DNA of 64,000 nt from Thermomonospora catenispora (GCF_006363815.1 NZ_RRYT01000003.1:124001-188000), one strand, 5' to 3'; numbered from the stretch's first letter, positions 1 through 8,042 are shown. Program-made: numbers and translations. The notes: generated by a model from the letters alone, not told the origin.

Positions 1-269
1 GGCTGGACCTCACCGAGCACGAGAAACCCGGCGTGGGCGACCTGGTGGGCGGACCGCTGCCCGGCGAACGCTCGGGCGAGGCGGAGGACTCCGACCGGCG
101 GGCCCTGCAGGCTGCCCCGGTCGACGCCGAGGCCGACGACGAGGCCGCCTCCGGCGAGAAGGCCGGATCCGTTCCCGACGCGGCCCACGAGGCGGGCCCC
201 CGCGAGGAGGCCGAGGCCGTTCCCCGCCGCGGGCGCCGCCCCGCACCGGACCGGCCCCGGAAGGACTGA
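1..269 (+). CDS. gvpA: GvpA-family gas vesicle structural protein, C-terminal part
   Basis: Only the C-terminal tail is present; the reading frame is open from base 3 and the start lies before the window. The first residues, LDLTEHEKPG, match the segment that follows the conserved hydrophobic core of actinobacterial GvpA-type shell proteins. The rest is an acidic, Ala/Glu-rich tail ending in an Arg/Pro-rich stretch, longer than in a minimal GvpA. The stop is one base before the gvpF start, so it is the upstream member of the same operon. A second GvpJ-type protein is possible because the diagnostic core is missing. Confidence 0.7.
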   Translation, partial: LDLTEHEKPGVGDLVGGPLPGERSGEAEDSDRRALQAAPVDAEADDEAASGEKAGSVPDAAHEAGPREEAEAVPRRGRRPAPDRPRKD

Positions 270-270
270 G

Positions 271-1038
271 ATGACGACCGATCAGCGGGAGACGGGCCGG
301 ACGGACTCCGCCTGGTACGTGTACGGCATCGTTCCCGCGGACGTGGAGACCGCCGCCGACGTGCGCGGCGTGGACGGCCGCCGGGTGCAGGTCGTCCGGC
401 ACGGCGACGTCGCCGCCCTGGTCAGCGAGATCGACCCGGGCACCCGGCTCGGCCGCCCCGACGATCTGCTGGCCCACCAGCGGCTGCTGGACGACGCCGC
501 CGTCGACGCGCCCGTGCTGCCGTTGCGGTTCGGCGCGGTCATGACGACCGCGCAGGCGGTGGCAGAGGATCTGCTGGCGCCCAACCGGCAGGGGTTCGCC
601 GAGGCGTTGGCGAACCTGGAGGGCCGGGTGGAGTACGTGCTCAAGGGCCGCTTCGACGAGCGCACGGTGCTGGGCGAGGTGGTCCGGGAGAACGCCGAGG
701 CGGCCCGGCTGCGCGAGCGGATCCACGGCCGGCCGGAGACGGAGACCCACCGGGACCGGGTGCGGCTCGGCGAGCTGATCCACCGGGAGATCGAGGCCCG
801 GCGGCGGGCCGTCACCGAGCGGCTGGTCCGGGAGCTGTCCCCCTGCTGCGTCGCGAGCGCGGTGCGGGATCCCACTCACCATCTGGACGCCGTGCACGTC
901 GCCCTCCTGGTGGAGGACGCGCGGCGTCCGGAGCTGGAGGAGGCGGCGGCGACGGCCGTCCGCGCCTGGGCGGATCGCGTCGAGCTGCGGCTGCTGGGCC
1001 CGCTCGCGCCCTGGGACTTCGTCGTGACGCCGGGATGA
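271..1038 (+). CDS. gvpF: Gas vesicle protein GvpF
   Basis: A 255-residue GvpF/GvpL-family protein, a minor component needed for gas vesicle assembly. Family features are the N-terminal YVYGIVPA strand, the VLPLRFGAV motif near residue 90, the FDERTVL region, a charged helical middle, and the closing LLGPLAPWDF motif. The ATG follows the preceding stop by one base, and the AAGGACTGAG just upstream can serve as ribosome site. It is followed after 13 bases by gvpG. This is one of two GvpF/L paralogues here; the other is 1 kb downstream. Confidence 0.93.
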   Translation: MTTDQRETGRTDSAWYVYGIVPADVETAADVRGVDGRRVQVVRHGDVAALVSEIDPGTRLGRPDDLLAHQRLLDDAAVDAPVLPLRFGAVMTTAQAVAEDLLAPNRQGFAEALANLEGRVEYVLKGRFDERTVLGEVVRENAEAARLRERIHGRPETETHRDRVRLGELIHREIEARRRAVTERLVRELSPCCVASAVRDPTHHLDAVHVALLVEDARRPELEEAAATAVRAWADRVELRLLGPLAPWDFVVTPG

Positions 1039-1051
1039 GGAGGGGAAGCGG

Positions 1052-1294
1052 ATGAACCTGCTGTCGCTGCCCTGGAGGCTGCCGTTCCTGCCCCTCCAGG
1101 GAGTGCTCAAGATCGCAGAGATCCTGCAGGAGGAGGCCGAACGGGAGACCGGCCATCCGTCGGCGATCCGCGCCCGGCTGGAGGAGCTGGAGCAGGCCCG
1201 TGCGGCCGGCCGGATCTCCGCCGAGGAGGAGGAACGGGCGATGCAGGAGATCCTCGCCGAGGCGCTCGGCGAGCCGCCCGCCTCGCCTCGCTGA
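1052..1294 (+). CDS. gvpG: Gas vesicle protein GvpG
   Basis: An 80-residue GvpG-family protein, a small accessory assembly factor always encoded with gvpF/gvpL. The N-terminus (MNLLSLPWRLPFLPLQGV) followed by an amphipathic, Glu-rich helix with LEELEQAR and AEEEERAMQEIL is typical. The ATG is preceded by GAGGGGAAGCGG. It sits between gvpF and gvpO in an uninterrupted run of same-strand genes. Confidence 0.9.
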   Translation: MNLLSLPWRLPFLPLQGVLKIAEILQEEAERETGHPSAIRARLEELEQARAAGRISAEEEERAMQEILAEALGEPPASPR

Positions 1295-1322
1295 CACCGC
1301 GAACGCACTGATCGGGGGAGAT

Positions 1323-1652
1323 GTGCGCACCGAGGAGGCCCGCACCGGCGGGCGCGAAGAGCACGAGGAGGCGGCGCGGAACGCGGACCTGTCGGTGGTG
1401 GAGGCCGCCAAGGCCGCCGTGCGGCAGGTCGCCGACGTCATCGCCAAGACCCCTGAGGGGGTCGTCTCGGTGGAGCCGGTCGAGGACGGCTGGGTCGTCG
1501 AGGTGGAGACGCTGGAGGACCGCCATGTCCCGTCCTCCTCCGACGTGCTGGCGATCTATGAGATCGAGCTGGACACCGACGGCGCGCTGGTGGCGTATCG
1601 CAGGACGCAGCGCTACCGGCGCGGCAGGGGTCCCTCAGGGGAGGAGCGATGA
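1323..1652 (+). CDS. gvpO: Gas vesicle protein GvpO
   Basis: GvpO-family protein of about 109 residues. The core is recognisable from residue 30: AVRQVADVIAKTPEG, then VEDGWVVEVETLE, then DVLAIYEIELD and the closing YRRTQRYRRG. GvpO is essential for vesicle formation in haloarchaea and common in actinomycete clusters. The GTG directly after CGGGGGAGAT was chosen; the spacing is short, but upstream in-frame codons are not family-like. Its last four bases overlap the next gene (ATGA), suggesting translational coupling. Confidence 0.87.
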   Translation: MRTEEARTGGREEHEEAARNADLSVVEAAKAAVRQVADVIAKTPEGVVSVEPVEDGWVVEVETLEDRHVPSSSDVLAIYEIELDTDGALVAYRRTQRYRRGRGPSGEER

Positions 1653-2077
1653 TGCCGGGCCGACCGCCGCAGCAAGGGTCCATCGTCTCCTCCTACGGCG
1701 GCGGCCGCGCCGACCGCCAGCCCGCCAATCTCGGCGACATCCTGGAGCGGGTGCTCGACAAGGGCATCGTCATCGCGGGCGACATCCGGGTGAACCTGCT
1801 CGACATCGAGCTGCTGACCATCAAGCTGCGGCTGCTGATCGTGTCCGTGGAGACGGCCAAGGAGCTGGGGATCGACTGGTGGGAGCACGACCCCTGGCTG
1901 AGCGGACGGCAGCGCGAGCTGGAGGAGGAGAACCGGCGGCTGCGCACCCGGCTGGAGGCCCTGGAGGAGGGGGAACCGTCCCGGCGGGAGCTCCGGGCCC
2001 CGCGACAGGAGCCGGAGGGGGAGCAGGAAGGGGAGCCGGCCCCCGGGCGCCGGGCCGATCGGAGGGACCGTGACTGA
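1649..2077 (+). CDS. gvpJ: Gas vesicle protein GvpJ (GvpA-like minor shell protein)
   Basis: A 142-residue GvpA-superfamily protein. The conserved shell core spans about residues 27-70 (LGDILERVLDKGIVIAGDI, then LLTIKLRLLIVSVETAKELGI) and continues into WWEHDPWL, which is characteristic of GvpJ rather than the main shell protein GvpA. The C-terminal half is a charged, coiled-coil-prone tail rich in Glu, Arg and Pro. It overlaps gvpO by four bases and gvpL by eight. A second ATG three bases downstream is an equally possible start. Confidence 0.88.
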   Translation: MMPGRPPQQGSIVSSYGGGRADRQPANLGDILERVLDKGIVIAGDIRVNLLDIELLTIKLRLLIVSVETAKELGIDWWEHDPWLSGRQRELEEENRRLRTRLEALEEGEPSRRELRAPRQEPEGEQEGEPAPGRRADRRDRD

Positions 2078-2879
2078 GACCGGCACCTACCTGTACGCCA
2101 TCGCCAAGGGCCCCGGGGAGGGCTCGGCGGAGGGCCTGACGGAGGGCCTGACCGGGGTCGCCGGGGAGCCCGTGCGGACGGTGACGCATGAGGGCCTGGT
2201 CGGCGTCGTCGGCACGGTGCCGCTGGCGGAGTTCGGCGAGGAGACGCTGCGGCGCAACCTGGAGGACCTGGGCTGGCTGGAGGCCGCCGCCCGCGCCCAT
2301 CACCGCGTGGTCGACGCCGTGGCCCGGCGCGCCACCACCGCGCCGGTGCGGCTGGTGACCGTCTACCGGGGCGATGCGCAGGTGCACGACCTGCTGGAAC
2401 GGGGCGGTGCGGCGTTCGCCGAGACGCTCGACATGGTGACCGGGCGGCAGGAGTGGGGGGTCAAGGTCTACGCCGATCCGCAGGCCGCCGCGGCTCCCGC
2501 CCGTTCCCGGCCCGCGACGACCGCGGCGGGCGGCCGCTCCGGGGCGGCCTATCTGGAACGCCGCCGCACCGGGCTGCGCACCCGTGAGGAGGCCTGGCGG
2601 CGGGCGGCGGCGCACGCCGAGCACGTCGACCGGACGCTGTCGGCCCTCGCGGTGGCCCGGCGGATGCACCGACCCCAGGATCCCCAGCTGTCCGGCCGCA
2701 GCGAGTGGATGGTGCTCAACGCCGCCTATCTGGTCGACGAGGAGAGGGGCGGGGAGTTCGCCGCCGCCGCCGGAGCCTTGACCGCCCCGCGGATCGAGGT
2801 CGAGCTCACCGGCCCCTGGGCCCCCTACTCCTTCACCGCCGTGGAGTCCGGCGGACCGGATGCGGAGGGGCCGTGGTGA
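2070..2879 (+). CDS. gvpL: Gas vesicle protein GvpL (GvpF/L family)
   Basis: A 269-residue GvpF/L-family protein beginning at GTG inside the end of gvpJ. Family features: TYLYAIAKG at the N-terminus, TAPVRLVTVYRGDAQV near residue 93, the EWGVKVYADP motif near residue 135, and the C-terminal ELTGPWAPYSF motif. An Ala/Arg-rich insertion sits in the middle. It is more divergent than the gvpF copy and occupies the usual gvpL position before gvpS and gvpK. Confidence 0.9.
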   Translation: MTETGTYLYAIAKGPGEGSAEGLTEGLTGVAGEPVRTVTHEGLVGVVGTVPLAEFGEETLRRNLEDLGWLEAAARAHHRVVDAVARRATTAPVRLVTVYRGDAQVHDLLERGGAAFAETLDMVTGRQEWGVKVYADPQAAAAPARSRPATTAAGGRSGAAYLERRRTGLRTREEAWRRAAAHAEHVDRTLSALAVARRMHRPQDPQLSGRSEWMVLNAAYLVDEERGGEFAAAAGALTAPRIEVELTGPWAPYSFTAVESGGPDAEGPW

Positions 2880-2943
2880 CGGCCGGGCGAGCGATGAACG
2901 GCGGGGCGGCGCTCCGCGACCCGCCACGACGGATGTGGGGACC

Positions 2944-3267
2944 ATGACGGTCGAACGCGCCGCGGCGCACGTCGAACGCTCCGCGGACTGCTCATCGAAC
3001 CCCTCATCGGGGTACTCGTCGGAGTACGCGCCGGGGCGGTCGGCGCCGCCGGCCGGATACGCCTACGACGACGACCCGCCGGTCGGGGGGCGGATGACCG
3101 CCGAGCGGGCGACGCTGGTCGATCTGCTGGACCGGCTGCTGGCCGGCGGGGTCGTGGTGCAGGGGGATCTGACGCTGTCCATCGCCGACGTCGATCTGGT
3201 GCGGATCTCGCTGCGGGTGCTGATCGCCTCGGTGGGCGAGGACGGGGAGCCGATCGGCCGTGCCTGA
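2944..3267 (+). CDS. gvpS: Gas vesicle protein GvpS/GvpJ-like (GvpA superfamily)
   Basis: A 107-residue protein with a shortened GvpA-type core in the C-terminal half: LVDLLDRLLAGGVVVQGDL, then LSIADVDLVRISLRVLIAS. The N-terminal 45 residues are Ser/Pro/Tyr-rich and probably disordered. The ATG was chosen because it follows GGGGACC and gives the expected length; the frame is open further upstream, but that part overlaps gvpL. In actinomycete clusters this third GvpA-like gene next to gvpK is called gvpS. The assignment between GvpS and GvpJ is by position. Confidence 0.8.
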   Translation: MTVERAAAHVERSADCSSNPSSGYSSEYAPGRSAPPAGYAYDDDPPVGGRMTAERATLVDLLDRLLAGGVVVQGDLTLSIADVDLVRISLRVLIASVGEDGEPIGRA

Positions 3268-3631
3268 GCCGCCGCGCGACGACGACGTCCGGTGCCGGGA
3301 CGGCGTGCGGGTGGGCCGCGCCGCTCCGGCGGAGCGGGATGCGCCGCGGGTCGGGGGCCGGCGCATCGAGACCGATCCGGAGAACGTCCAGCGTGATCTG
3401 ACCCGGCTGGTGCTCACCGTGGTCGAGCTGGTCCGCCAGCTGGTGGAGCGGCAGTGCATCCGCCGGTTCGAGCGGGGCGATCTGACCGACGAGCAGGTCG
3501 AGGCGATCGGCACGACCCTGATGCGGCTGGAGGAGGCCATGGAGGAGCTGTGCGAGCGGTTCGGCCTGTCTCCGAGTGACCTCAATCTCGATCTGGGTCC
3601 GCTGGGCACCTTGTTGCCGCCGCGGGACTGA
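3260..3631 (+). CDS. gvpK: Gas vesicle protein GvpK
   Basis: A 123-residue GvpK-family protein. The conserved block starts near residue 35: IETDPENVQRDLTRLVLTVV, then ELVRQLVERQCIRRFERGDL, and later EEAMEELCERFGLSPSDLNL. GvpK is needed for normal vesicle formation. The GTG start overlaps the end of gvpS by eight bases. It is the last gene of the operon; no clear hairpin follows within the 180-base gap to the acyl-CoA dehydrogenase. Confidence 0.93.
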   Translation: MPEPPRDDDVRCRDGVRVGRAAPAERDAPRVGGRRIETDPENVQRDLTRLVLTVVELVRQLVERQCIRRFERGDLTDEQVEAIGTTLMRLEEAMEELCERFGLSPSDLNLDLGPLGTLLPPRD

Positions 3632-3726
3632 CCCGCGATCCCCGCACACTCCCCGAAACAGGACTTTTCGCTTCCTTGCAGGTGAGGCGACCTGCGCTGA
3701 ACCGGGTTCGATTGGTGGCTTGTGTC

Positions 3727-3769
3727 CTGGTTACCAGCGGGTAGCATGAGGTCAGTTACTGACTGGTAG
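3727..3769 (+). promoter_or_regulatory. Paired operator-like repeats upstream of the FadE5-type gene
   Basis: Two copies of TTAC-N6-GTAG lie at 3731-3744 and 3756-3769, 25 bases apart. Each is embedded in a perfect inverted repeat: CTGGT-T-ACCAG at 3727-3737 and GTCAGT-T-ACTGAC at 3751-3763. They end about 45 bases before the ATG. The size and symmetry suit a TetR-type repressor; the cognate protein is not identified in the window. Confidence 0.55.
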
Positions 3770-3812
3770 TTGGCCGGCCGCCGGCCCACACACCGGACCT
3801 GGCGAGGTATCC

Positions 3813-5645
3813 ATGGGGCACTACAAGAGCAACCTCCGTGACTTGGAGTTCAACCTCTTCGAGGTGTTCAACCGTCAGGAGCTGCTCGGCAAGGGGCCGT
3901 ACGCGGACCTGGACGAGGAGACCGTCCGCAGCATCCTGGAGGAGGTCGACCGGCTGGCGACCGGCGTGATCGCTGACTCCTTCGAAGAGGGCGACCGCAA
4001 CCCGCCCACGTTCGACCCGGAGACCGGCGCGGTCACCATGCCGGAGGGCTTCAAGAAGAGCTACCAGGCGTACATGGACGCCGAGTGGTACCGCCTGGAC
4101 CTGCCCCCCGAGCTGGGCGGCACCGGTGCCCCGCGGTCCCTCGTCTGGGCGGTGGCCGAGGAGATCCTGGGCGCCAACCCGCCGATCTACATGTTCTCCT
4201 CCGGCCCCGGCTTCGCCCACATCCTGTGGCAGATCGGCACCCCCGAGCAGAAGCGCTTCGCCGAGCTGGCGCTGGAGCGCAAGTGGGGCGCCACCATGGT
4301 GCTGACCGAGCCGGACGCCGGCTCCGACGTGGGCGCCGGCCGCACCAAGGCGATCCAGCAGCCGGACGGCACCTGGCACATCGAGGGCGTCAAGCGCTTC
4401 ATCACCTCGGCCGAGCACGACATGTCCGAGAACATCTTCCACCTGGTGCTGGCGCGCCCCGAGGGCGCCGGCCCCGGGACCAAGGGCCTGTCGATGTTCC
4501 TGGTGCCCAAGTACCTGGTCGACCTGGAGACCGGCGAGCTGGGCGAGCGCAACGGCGTCTACGTCACCAACCTCGAGAAGAAGATGGGCATCAAGGTCTC
4601 CACGACCTGCGAGCTCACCTTCGGCGAGAAGCACCCGGCGATCGGCTACCTGGTCGGCGACGTGCACGAGGGCATCAAGCAGATGTTCCTCATCATCGAG
4701 TACGCCCGCATGATGGTCGGCACCAAGGCCATCGCCACCCTCTCCACCGGCTACCTCAACGCGCTGGAGTACGCCAAGCAGCGGGTGCAGGGCGCCGACA
4801 TGACCCAGATGACCGACAAGACGGCGCCGCGGGTCACCATCACCCACCACCCCGACGTCCGGCGCAGCCTGATGACCCAGAAGGCCTACGCCGAGGGCAT
4901 GCGGGCGCTGGTCCTCTACACCGCCACCTTCCAGGACCAGGTGCGGATCGCGCAGTTCGAGGGCCGCGAGGACAAGCTGGCCGACAAGATGAACGACCTG
5001 CTGCTGCCGATCGTCAAGGGCTTCGGCTCCGAGCGGGCCTACGCGCTGCTGGGCTCGGAGTCCCTGCAGACCCTCGGCGGCTCGGGCTTCCTGCAGGACT
5101 ACCCGATCGAGCAGTACGTCCGGGACTCCAAGATCGACACCCTCTACGAGGGCACCACCGCCATCCAGGGCCAGGACCTGTTCTTCCGCAAGATCCTGCG
5201 GGACAACGGCGAGGCCCTCAAGCACCTCGCCGGCGAGATCAAGGAGTTCGTGGCCGCCGAGGCGGGCAACGGCCGGCTCAAGAACGAGCGGGCGCTGCTC
5301 GGCCAGGCCCTGGAGAACGTCGAGGCCATCGTCAACACCATGGTCGGGTGGGCGCTCTCCTCGATGGAGAACCCCAAGGAGATCTACAAGGTCGGACTCA
5401 ACACCACCCGCCTGCTGCTGGCCCTCGGCGACCTGGTGGTCGGCTGGCTGCTGTGCCGCCAGGCCGAGGTCGCCCTGACCAAGCTGGCCGGCGAGGTCTC
5501 CGACGCCGACCGCGACTTCTACACCGGCAAGGTCGCCGCGGCCCAGTTCTTCTGCGCCAACGTGCTGCCGCGCCTCGCCGCCGACCGCGCGGCCGCCGAG
5601 AGCACCACCCTGGACCTCATGGAGCTGCCCGAAGCGGCCTTCTGA
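3813..5645 (+). CDS. fadE5: Acyl-CoA dehydrogenase, FadE5-type
   Basis: A 610-residue flavin acyl-CoA dehydrogenase of the long, C-terminally extended FadE5 class, acting on fatty acyl-CoA thioesters in beta-oxidation. The N-terminus [19 protein letters not shown] is diagnostic. The middle domain has the FAD/substrate motif [13 protein letters not shown]; the C-terminal part has [18 protein letters not shown] and then [13 protein letters not shown], where Glu446 is the likely catalytic base. The usual extra C-terminal helical domain follows. It is monocistronic, with operator-like repeats upstream and a strong hairpin about 140 bases after the stop. Confidence 0.93.
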   Translation: MGHYKSNLRDLEFNLFEVFNRQELLGKGPYADLDEETVRSILEEVDRLATGVIADSFEEGDRNPPTFDPETGAVTMPEGFKKSYQAYMDAEWYRLDLPPELGGTGAPRSLVWAVAEEILGANPPIYMFSSGPGFAHILWQIGTPEQKRFAELALERKWGATMVLTEPDAGSDVGAGRTKAIQQPDGTWHIEGVKRFITSAEHDMSENIFHLVLARPEGAGPGTKGLSMFLVPKYLVDLETGELGERNGVYVTNLEKKMGIKVSTTCELTFGEKHPAIGYLVGDVHEGIKQMFLIIEYARMMVGTKAIATLSTGYLNALEYAKQRVQGADMTQMTDKTAPRVTITHHPDVRRSLMTQKAYAEGMRALVLYTATFQDQVRIAQFEGREDKLADKMNDLLLPIVKGFGSERAYALLGSESLQTLGGSGFLQDYPIEQYVRDSKIDTLYEGTTAIQGQDLFFRKILRDNGEALKHLAGEIKEFVAAEAGNGRLKNERALLGQALENVEAIVNTMVGWALSSMENPKEIYKVGLNTTRLLLALGDLVVGWLLCRQAEVALTKLAGEVSDADRDFYTGKVAAAQFFCANVLPRLAADRAAAESTTLDLMELPEAAF

Positions 5646-5787
5646 CCGGTCCCCAAGACCCCCTCTTGCAGAGGGCGGCCGGAGGGCCGCGGCGACGCCG
5701 ACGGCCCTCCGGCCGGTCTGCGGACCCTGGGACCACCGTCTCCCCAGAGTCCGCCGTTGGCGTCCGTCTCCCGCGGACGGGTCGATG

Positions 5788-5821
5788 ACGGCCCCCGCCG
5801 CACAACGGCGGGGGCCGTTTC
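5788..5821 (+). terminator. Rho-independent terminator
   Basis: A 13-bp perfect stem (ACGGCCCCCGCCG and its complement) with a CACAA loop, followed by TTT. It lies between the convergent FadE5-type gene and the unknown gene starting at 6120, so it may serve both strands. A small hairpin (CCGTC/GACGG, 5764-5780) precedes it. Nothing gene-like is seen in the rest of 5646-5856. Confidence 0.8.
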
Positions 5822-5856
5822 GCATGCCCGCGGAGCCCTGCGCCGGATGCGGCCGT

Positions 5857-6120
5857 CTACTCCCGGCACAGTGCGCCCTTGACCGCCGCCACGGCGTTCG
5901 CCGTCTGCTCGGCTTCGCAGAGGGGCATGCCGCCGGGACCGGTGAACCACAACCGCCCGTTGTCGCAAGGACGTCCCTGCACCCAGACCTCGGCGCTGCG
6001 GCCCTCGGAGCTCTCGGCGACCAGATGCCACCGGTGGACGGTGACGTGATAGCCCTGTCCGCGAAGAGCGGCGGCGAGCGTGTGAAGAGCGCGGTGACGT
6101 TCGTCGTCCGTGGCCATCAT
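5857..6120 (-). CDS. Conserved small protein of unknown function
   Basis: An 87-residue soluble protein without signal peptide or membrane segment. The N-terminal half looks like a helix plus strand (ALHTLAAALRGQGYHVTVH), followed by WHLVAESSEGRSAEVWVQG and NGRLWFTGPGGMPLC. I do not recognise a named family. Its ATG overlaps the stop of the upstream gene (ATGA), so the two are probably translated together. GGGAG lies eight bases before the first of two consecutive ATGs. The pair is divergent from an XRE/DUF397 pair, a setting where small co-varying proteins are common. Confidence 0.7.
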   Translation of the reverse strand: MMATDDERHRALHTLAAALRGQGYHVTVHRWHLVAESSEGRSAEVWVQGRPCDNGRLWFTGPGGMPLCEAEQTANAVAAVKGALCRE

Positions 6121-6680
6121 GCGGCGGCTCCCACGGCGAGCCCCAGCCGATGCCGCATCCCGCTCCAGAACGCTCCCAGGACGGTGCGTCGATCACGGGA
6201 TCGCCGTGCGCTCGTGGCCGGTTCCGGCGGTGGGGCGGAGAGCGGAACGTCGGGCGAGACGGTGCCGGACGCCGGGGCCTGTGTCAGCCGTGCCGCGTTC
6301 CCGTGTCCGTTCAGGATGTGTCGCCCCGGCGCTTTCCTTCTGTCCCCGTGGAGCGTCGATCCTTGCGGCACGGACATGCTGAGCTCACCGGCGCGGATCA
6401 AGGTGCTGCGTCGTGCCGGGCGGGGAACGGCGGAGGACTGCGGGCGCTCGGAGCAGCGGTGATAGTGCTCGGCCAGCCGGGCGGCCAGCGCCACGGCGGT
6501 GGAGGCCTCGATGAGCCGGGTCGCGCCGGCGGGAGCCGCCATCCAGGTGCCGCACTTTTCGGCGTACCAGCAGCCCGCGTGCGGATACTCGGTGCGCAGC
6601 CAGTCGAGCTGGAACTCGATCTGCTCGGGCTCAGCGGTTCGGGGGAGCGGCCACGCGGGTGGCATTACGATGCTGGACAA
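6117..6680 (-). CDS. Protein of unknown function with a TTG start
   Basis: A 187-residue protein of unknown function. The first 75 residues look folded (IEFQLDWLRTEYPHAGCWYA, then TRLIEASTAVALAARLAEHY); the remainder is Pro/Arg/Ser-rich and low in complexity. The TTG start was chosen because GGAGG stands six bases upstream, whereas the in-frame ATG at 6665 has no ribosome site at normal spacing. Its stop overlaps the next gene (ATGA). The promoter must lie in the 6701-6915 region shared with the divergent XRE gene. The end of the reading frame is less certain than the beginning. Confidence 0.6.
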   Translation of the reverse strand: MSSIVMPPAWPLPRTAEPEQIEFQLDWLRTEYPHAGCWYAEKCGTWMAAPAGATRLIEASTAVALAARLAEHYHRCSERPQSSAVPRPARRSTLIRAGELSMSVPQGSTLHGDRRKAPGRHILNGHGNAARLTQAPASGTVSPDVPLSAPPPEPATSARRSRDRRTVLGAFWSGMRHRLGLAVGAAA

Positions 6681-6700
6681 GCCAGACCTCCGTTCTGGCT
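6680..6700 (-). promoter_or_regulatory. Hairpin presenting the ribosome-binding site in its loop
   Basis: On the minus-strand mRNA the sequence reads AGCCAGA, then ACGGAGG, then TCTGGCT. The seven-base arms pair perfectly and leave the GGAGG in the loop; the first T of the TTG start is the last base of the stem. This arrangement decides the start of the 187-residue protein. Confidence 0.5.
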
Positions 6701-6815
6701 CGGGTCCCGGACTCACGGCGCGCCAACGCCGCCGGGACCGGTTGCTGTGTAGGGGCAGGCGCACCATGAACGGTCCTCGGGGCAGGAGGATCGGTGCGTC
6801 TGCCCTTCACCATGT

Positions 6816-6847
6816 CGGAACTAGTTCCGCTGCGCAAGAACTAGTTC
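6816..6847 (+). promoter_or_regulatory. Two palindromic operators before the XRE regulator
   Basis: CGGAACTAGTTCCG (6816-6829) is a perfect palindrome and GAACTAGTTC (6838-6847) repeats its core. The centres are exactly 20 bp apart, two helical turns, so dimers would bind the same face. They lie 70-100 bases before the XRE start and about 140 bases before the divergent gene. Autoregulation by the XRE protein is an inference. Confidence 0.6.
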
Positions 6848-6915
6848 GAAACAGGTATGGTTTCTGTAGCGGAATGGTTACCTTTGGTTGAGGCGATGCA
6901 TGGGAGCATCCCGGC

Positions 6916-7761
6916 ATGACGAAGCAAGGACCAACCGCCCGGCAACGTAAGCTCGCCAGTGAGCTGCGCAGGCTGCGCGAGGCGGCTGGCCTCAACCCCG
7001 AGCAGGCGGCCGGGCTGCTCGGCTGGTCACGTCCCAAACTGGTCAAGATCGAGACGGCCAGCCAGCTTCCCTCCGTCAGTGATGTCGAGCGCATCCTCGA
7101 CGCCTACGGTCCGGCGGAGCCGCTACGGCTGGCGTTGCTGAAGCTCGCCCGTGACGTTCGGCAGCGAGGCTGGTGGACCTCCTTCTCGGACGTGCTGGCC
7201 GGCTCCTACGCCGAGCTGGAGTACGCCGCTTCCCGCATTCGTACATGGCAGCCTCAGCTTGTGCCCGGGCTGCTCCAGACGGAGGACTACGCTCGGACGC
7301 TCATCCGCGGGCACTTTCCCGACCTGCCGACTGAAGAGATCGATCGGCGGGTCCAGGCTCGTATGACCCGTCGTACGATGCTCGCCCGCGAGAATCCGCC
7401 CCGGCTGGAGTGCGTGCTCGCCGAAGAAGTGCTTCGCCGCCCTGTCGGCGGCCGTGACGTGATGCGTGCGCAGTTGCGCACCTTGTTGGCTGCCGTCGAA
7501 CGTCCGAACATCTCGTTGAGGGTCGTGCCGATCGAACGGGGTCACTATCCGTCGATCGGGACCGGTGGTCTCGTGCTGTTCGAGTTCGACTCGTTGGTCG
7601 ACTTGTCTGTCGCCTACATGGAAACGGTCGCAGGTGGGAGATATGAAGAGAACGTCACCGAGGTGCGAGCTTGTACGGTGATGTTTGAACGGGTCGCCGA
7701 TGCCGCCCTCGATGAGAAGGACTCGGCGGGTCTCATCCGCACCATCGCGAAGGAGATGTGA
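6916..7761 (+). CDS. XRE-family regulator with DUF5753 (WhiJ-like)
   Basis: A 281-residue DNA-binding protein. Residues 10-70 form an XRE-type helix-turn-helix (LRRLREAAGLNPEQAAGLLG, then WSRPKLVKIE). The rest matches the DUF5753 ligand/partner domain: YAASRIRTWQPQLVPGLLQT, LAEEVLRRPVGG, NISLRVVPIERGHYPSIG and YMETVAGGRYEE. Such proteins are paired with small DUF397 proteins throughout Streptomyces and relatives, where WhiJ-type pairs influence development. The DUF397 gene here starts on the base after this stop. The upstream palindromes are the likely operator. Confidence 0.92.
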   Translation: MTKQGPTARQRKLASELRRLREAAGLNPEQAAGLLGWSRPKLVKIETASQLPSVSDVERILDAYGPAEPLRLALLKLARDVRQRGWWTSFSDVLAGSYAELEYAASRIRTWQPQLVPGLLQTEDYARTLIRGHFPDLPTEEIDRRVQARMTRRTMLARENPPRLECVLAEEVLRRPVGGRDVMRAQLRTLLAAVERPNISLRVVPIERGHYPSIGTGGLVLFEFDSLVDLSVAYMETVAGGRYEENVTEVRACTVMFERVADAALDEKDSAGLIRTIAKEM

Positions 7762-7950
7762 ATGAGCAAGGCTCCCCGCTCGCAGTGGCGCAAGTCCAGC
7801 TACTCCAGCGGCGGCGGTGACGACTGCGTCGAGCTGGCCGATCTCGGTGGGGTCGTCGGTGTTCGTGATTCGAAGGATCCTGAGGGGCCCGTTCTTCGTG
7901 TGACGCGTGCCGGGCTGGTCGCTCTGCTGGCGGCGGCTCGGCGGGGCTGA
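7762..7950 (+). CDS. DUF397 domain protein
   Basis: A 62-residue DUF397 protein, the standard partner of the XRE/DUF5753 regulator directly upstream. Diagnostic motifs are QWRKSSYSSGGGDDCVELAD, VGVRDSKDPEGPVL and the terminal LVALLAAARRG. Members of this family bind or antagonise the adjacent regulator in characterised Streptomyces cases. ATG abuts the XRE stop (TGAATG), so the two are coupled. A strong hairpin follows. Confidence 0.92.
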   Translation: MSKAPRSQWRKSSYSSGGGDDCVELADLGGVVGVRDSKDPEGPVLRVTRAGLVALLAAARRG

Positions 7951-8000
7951 TCTCGCCGGCCTCGCATGCGGCCTCGGCCGCCTCCGGCCGGTGAGAACAA

Positions 8001-8027
8001 GGGACCGGCGCACACCGCGCCGGTCCC
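8001..8027. terminator. Bidirectional terminator between convergent genes
   Basis: Perfect 11-bp stem (GGGACCGGCGC and its complement) with loop ACACC. It sits between the DUF397 gene and the convergent protease gene. There is no T-run on the plus strand. Confidence 0.75.
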
Positions 8028-8042
8028 TGGGGGTGGCGAGGA

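Noticed and set aside
2860-2943. Upstream in-frame extension of gvpS
   Set aside because: It overlaps gvpL, has no ribosome site, and the ATG at 2944 follows GGGGACC.
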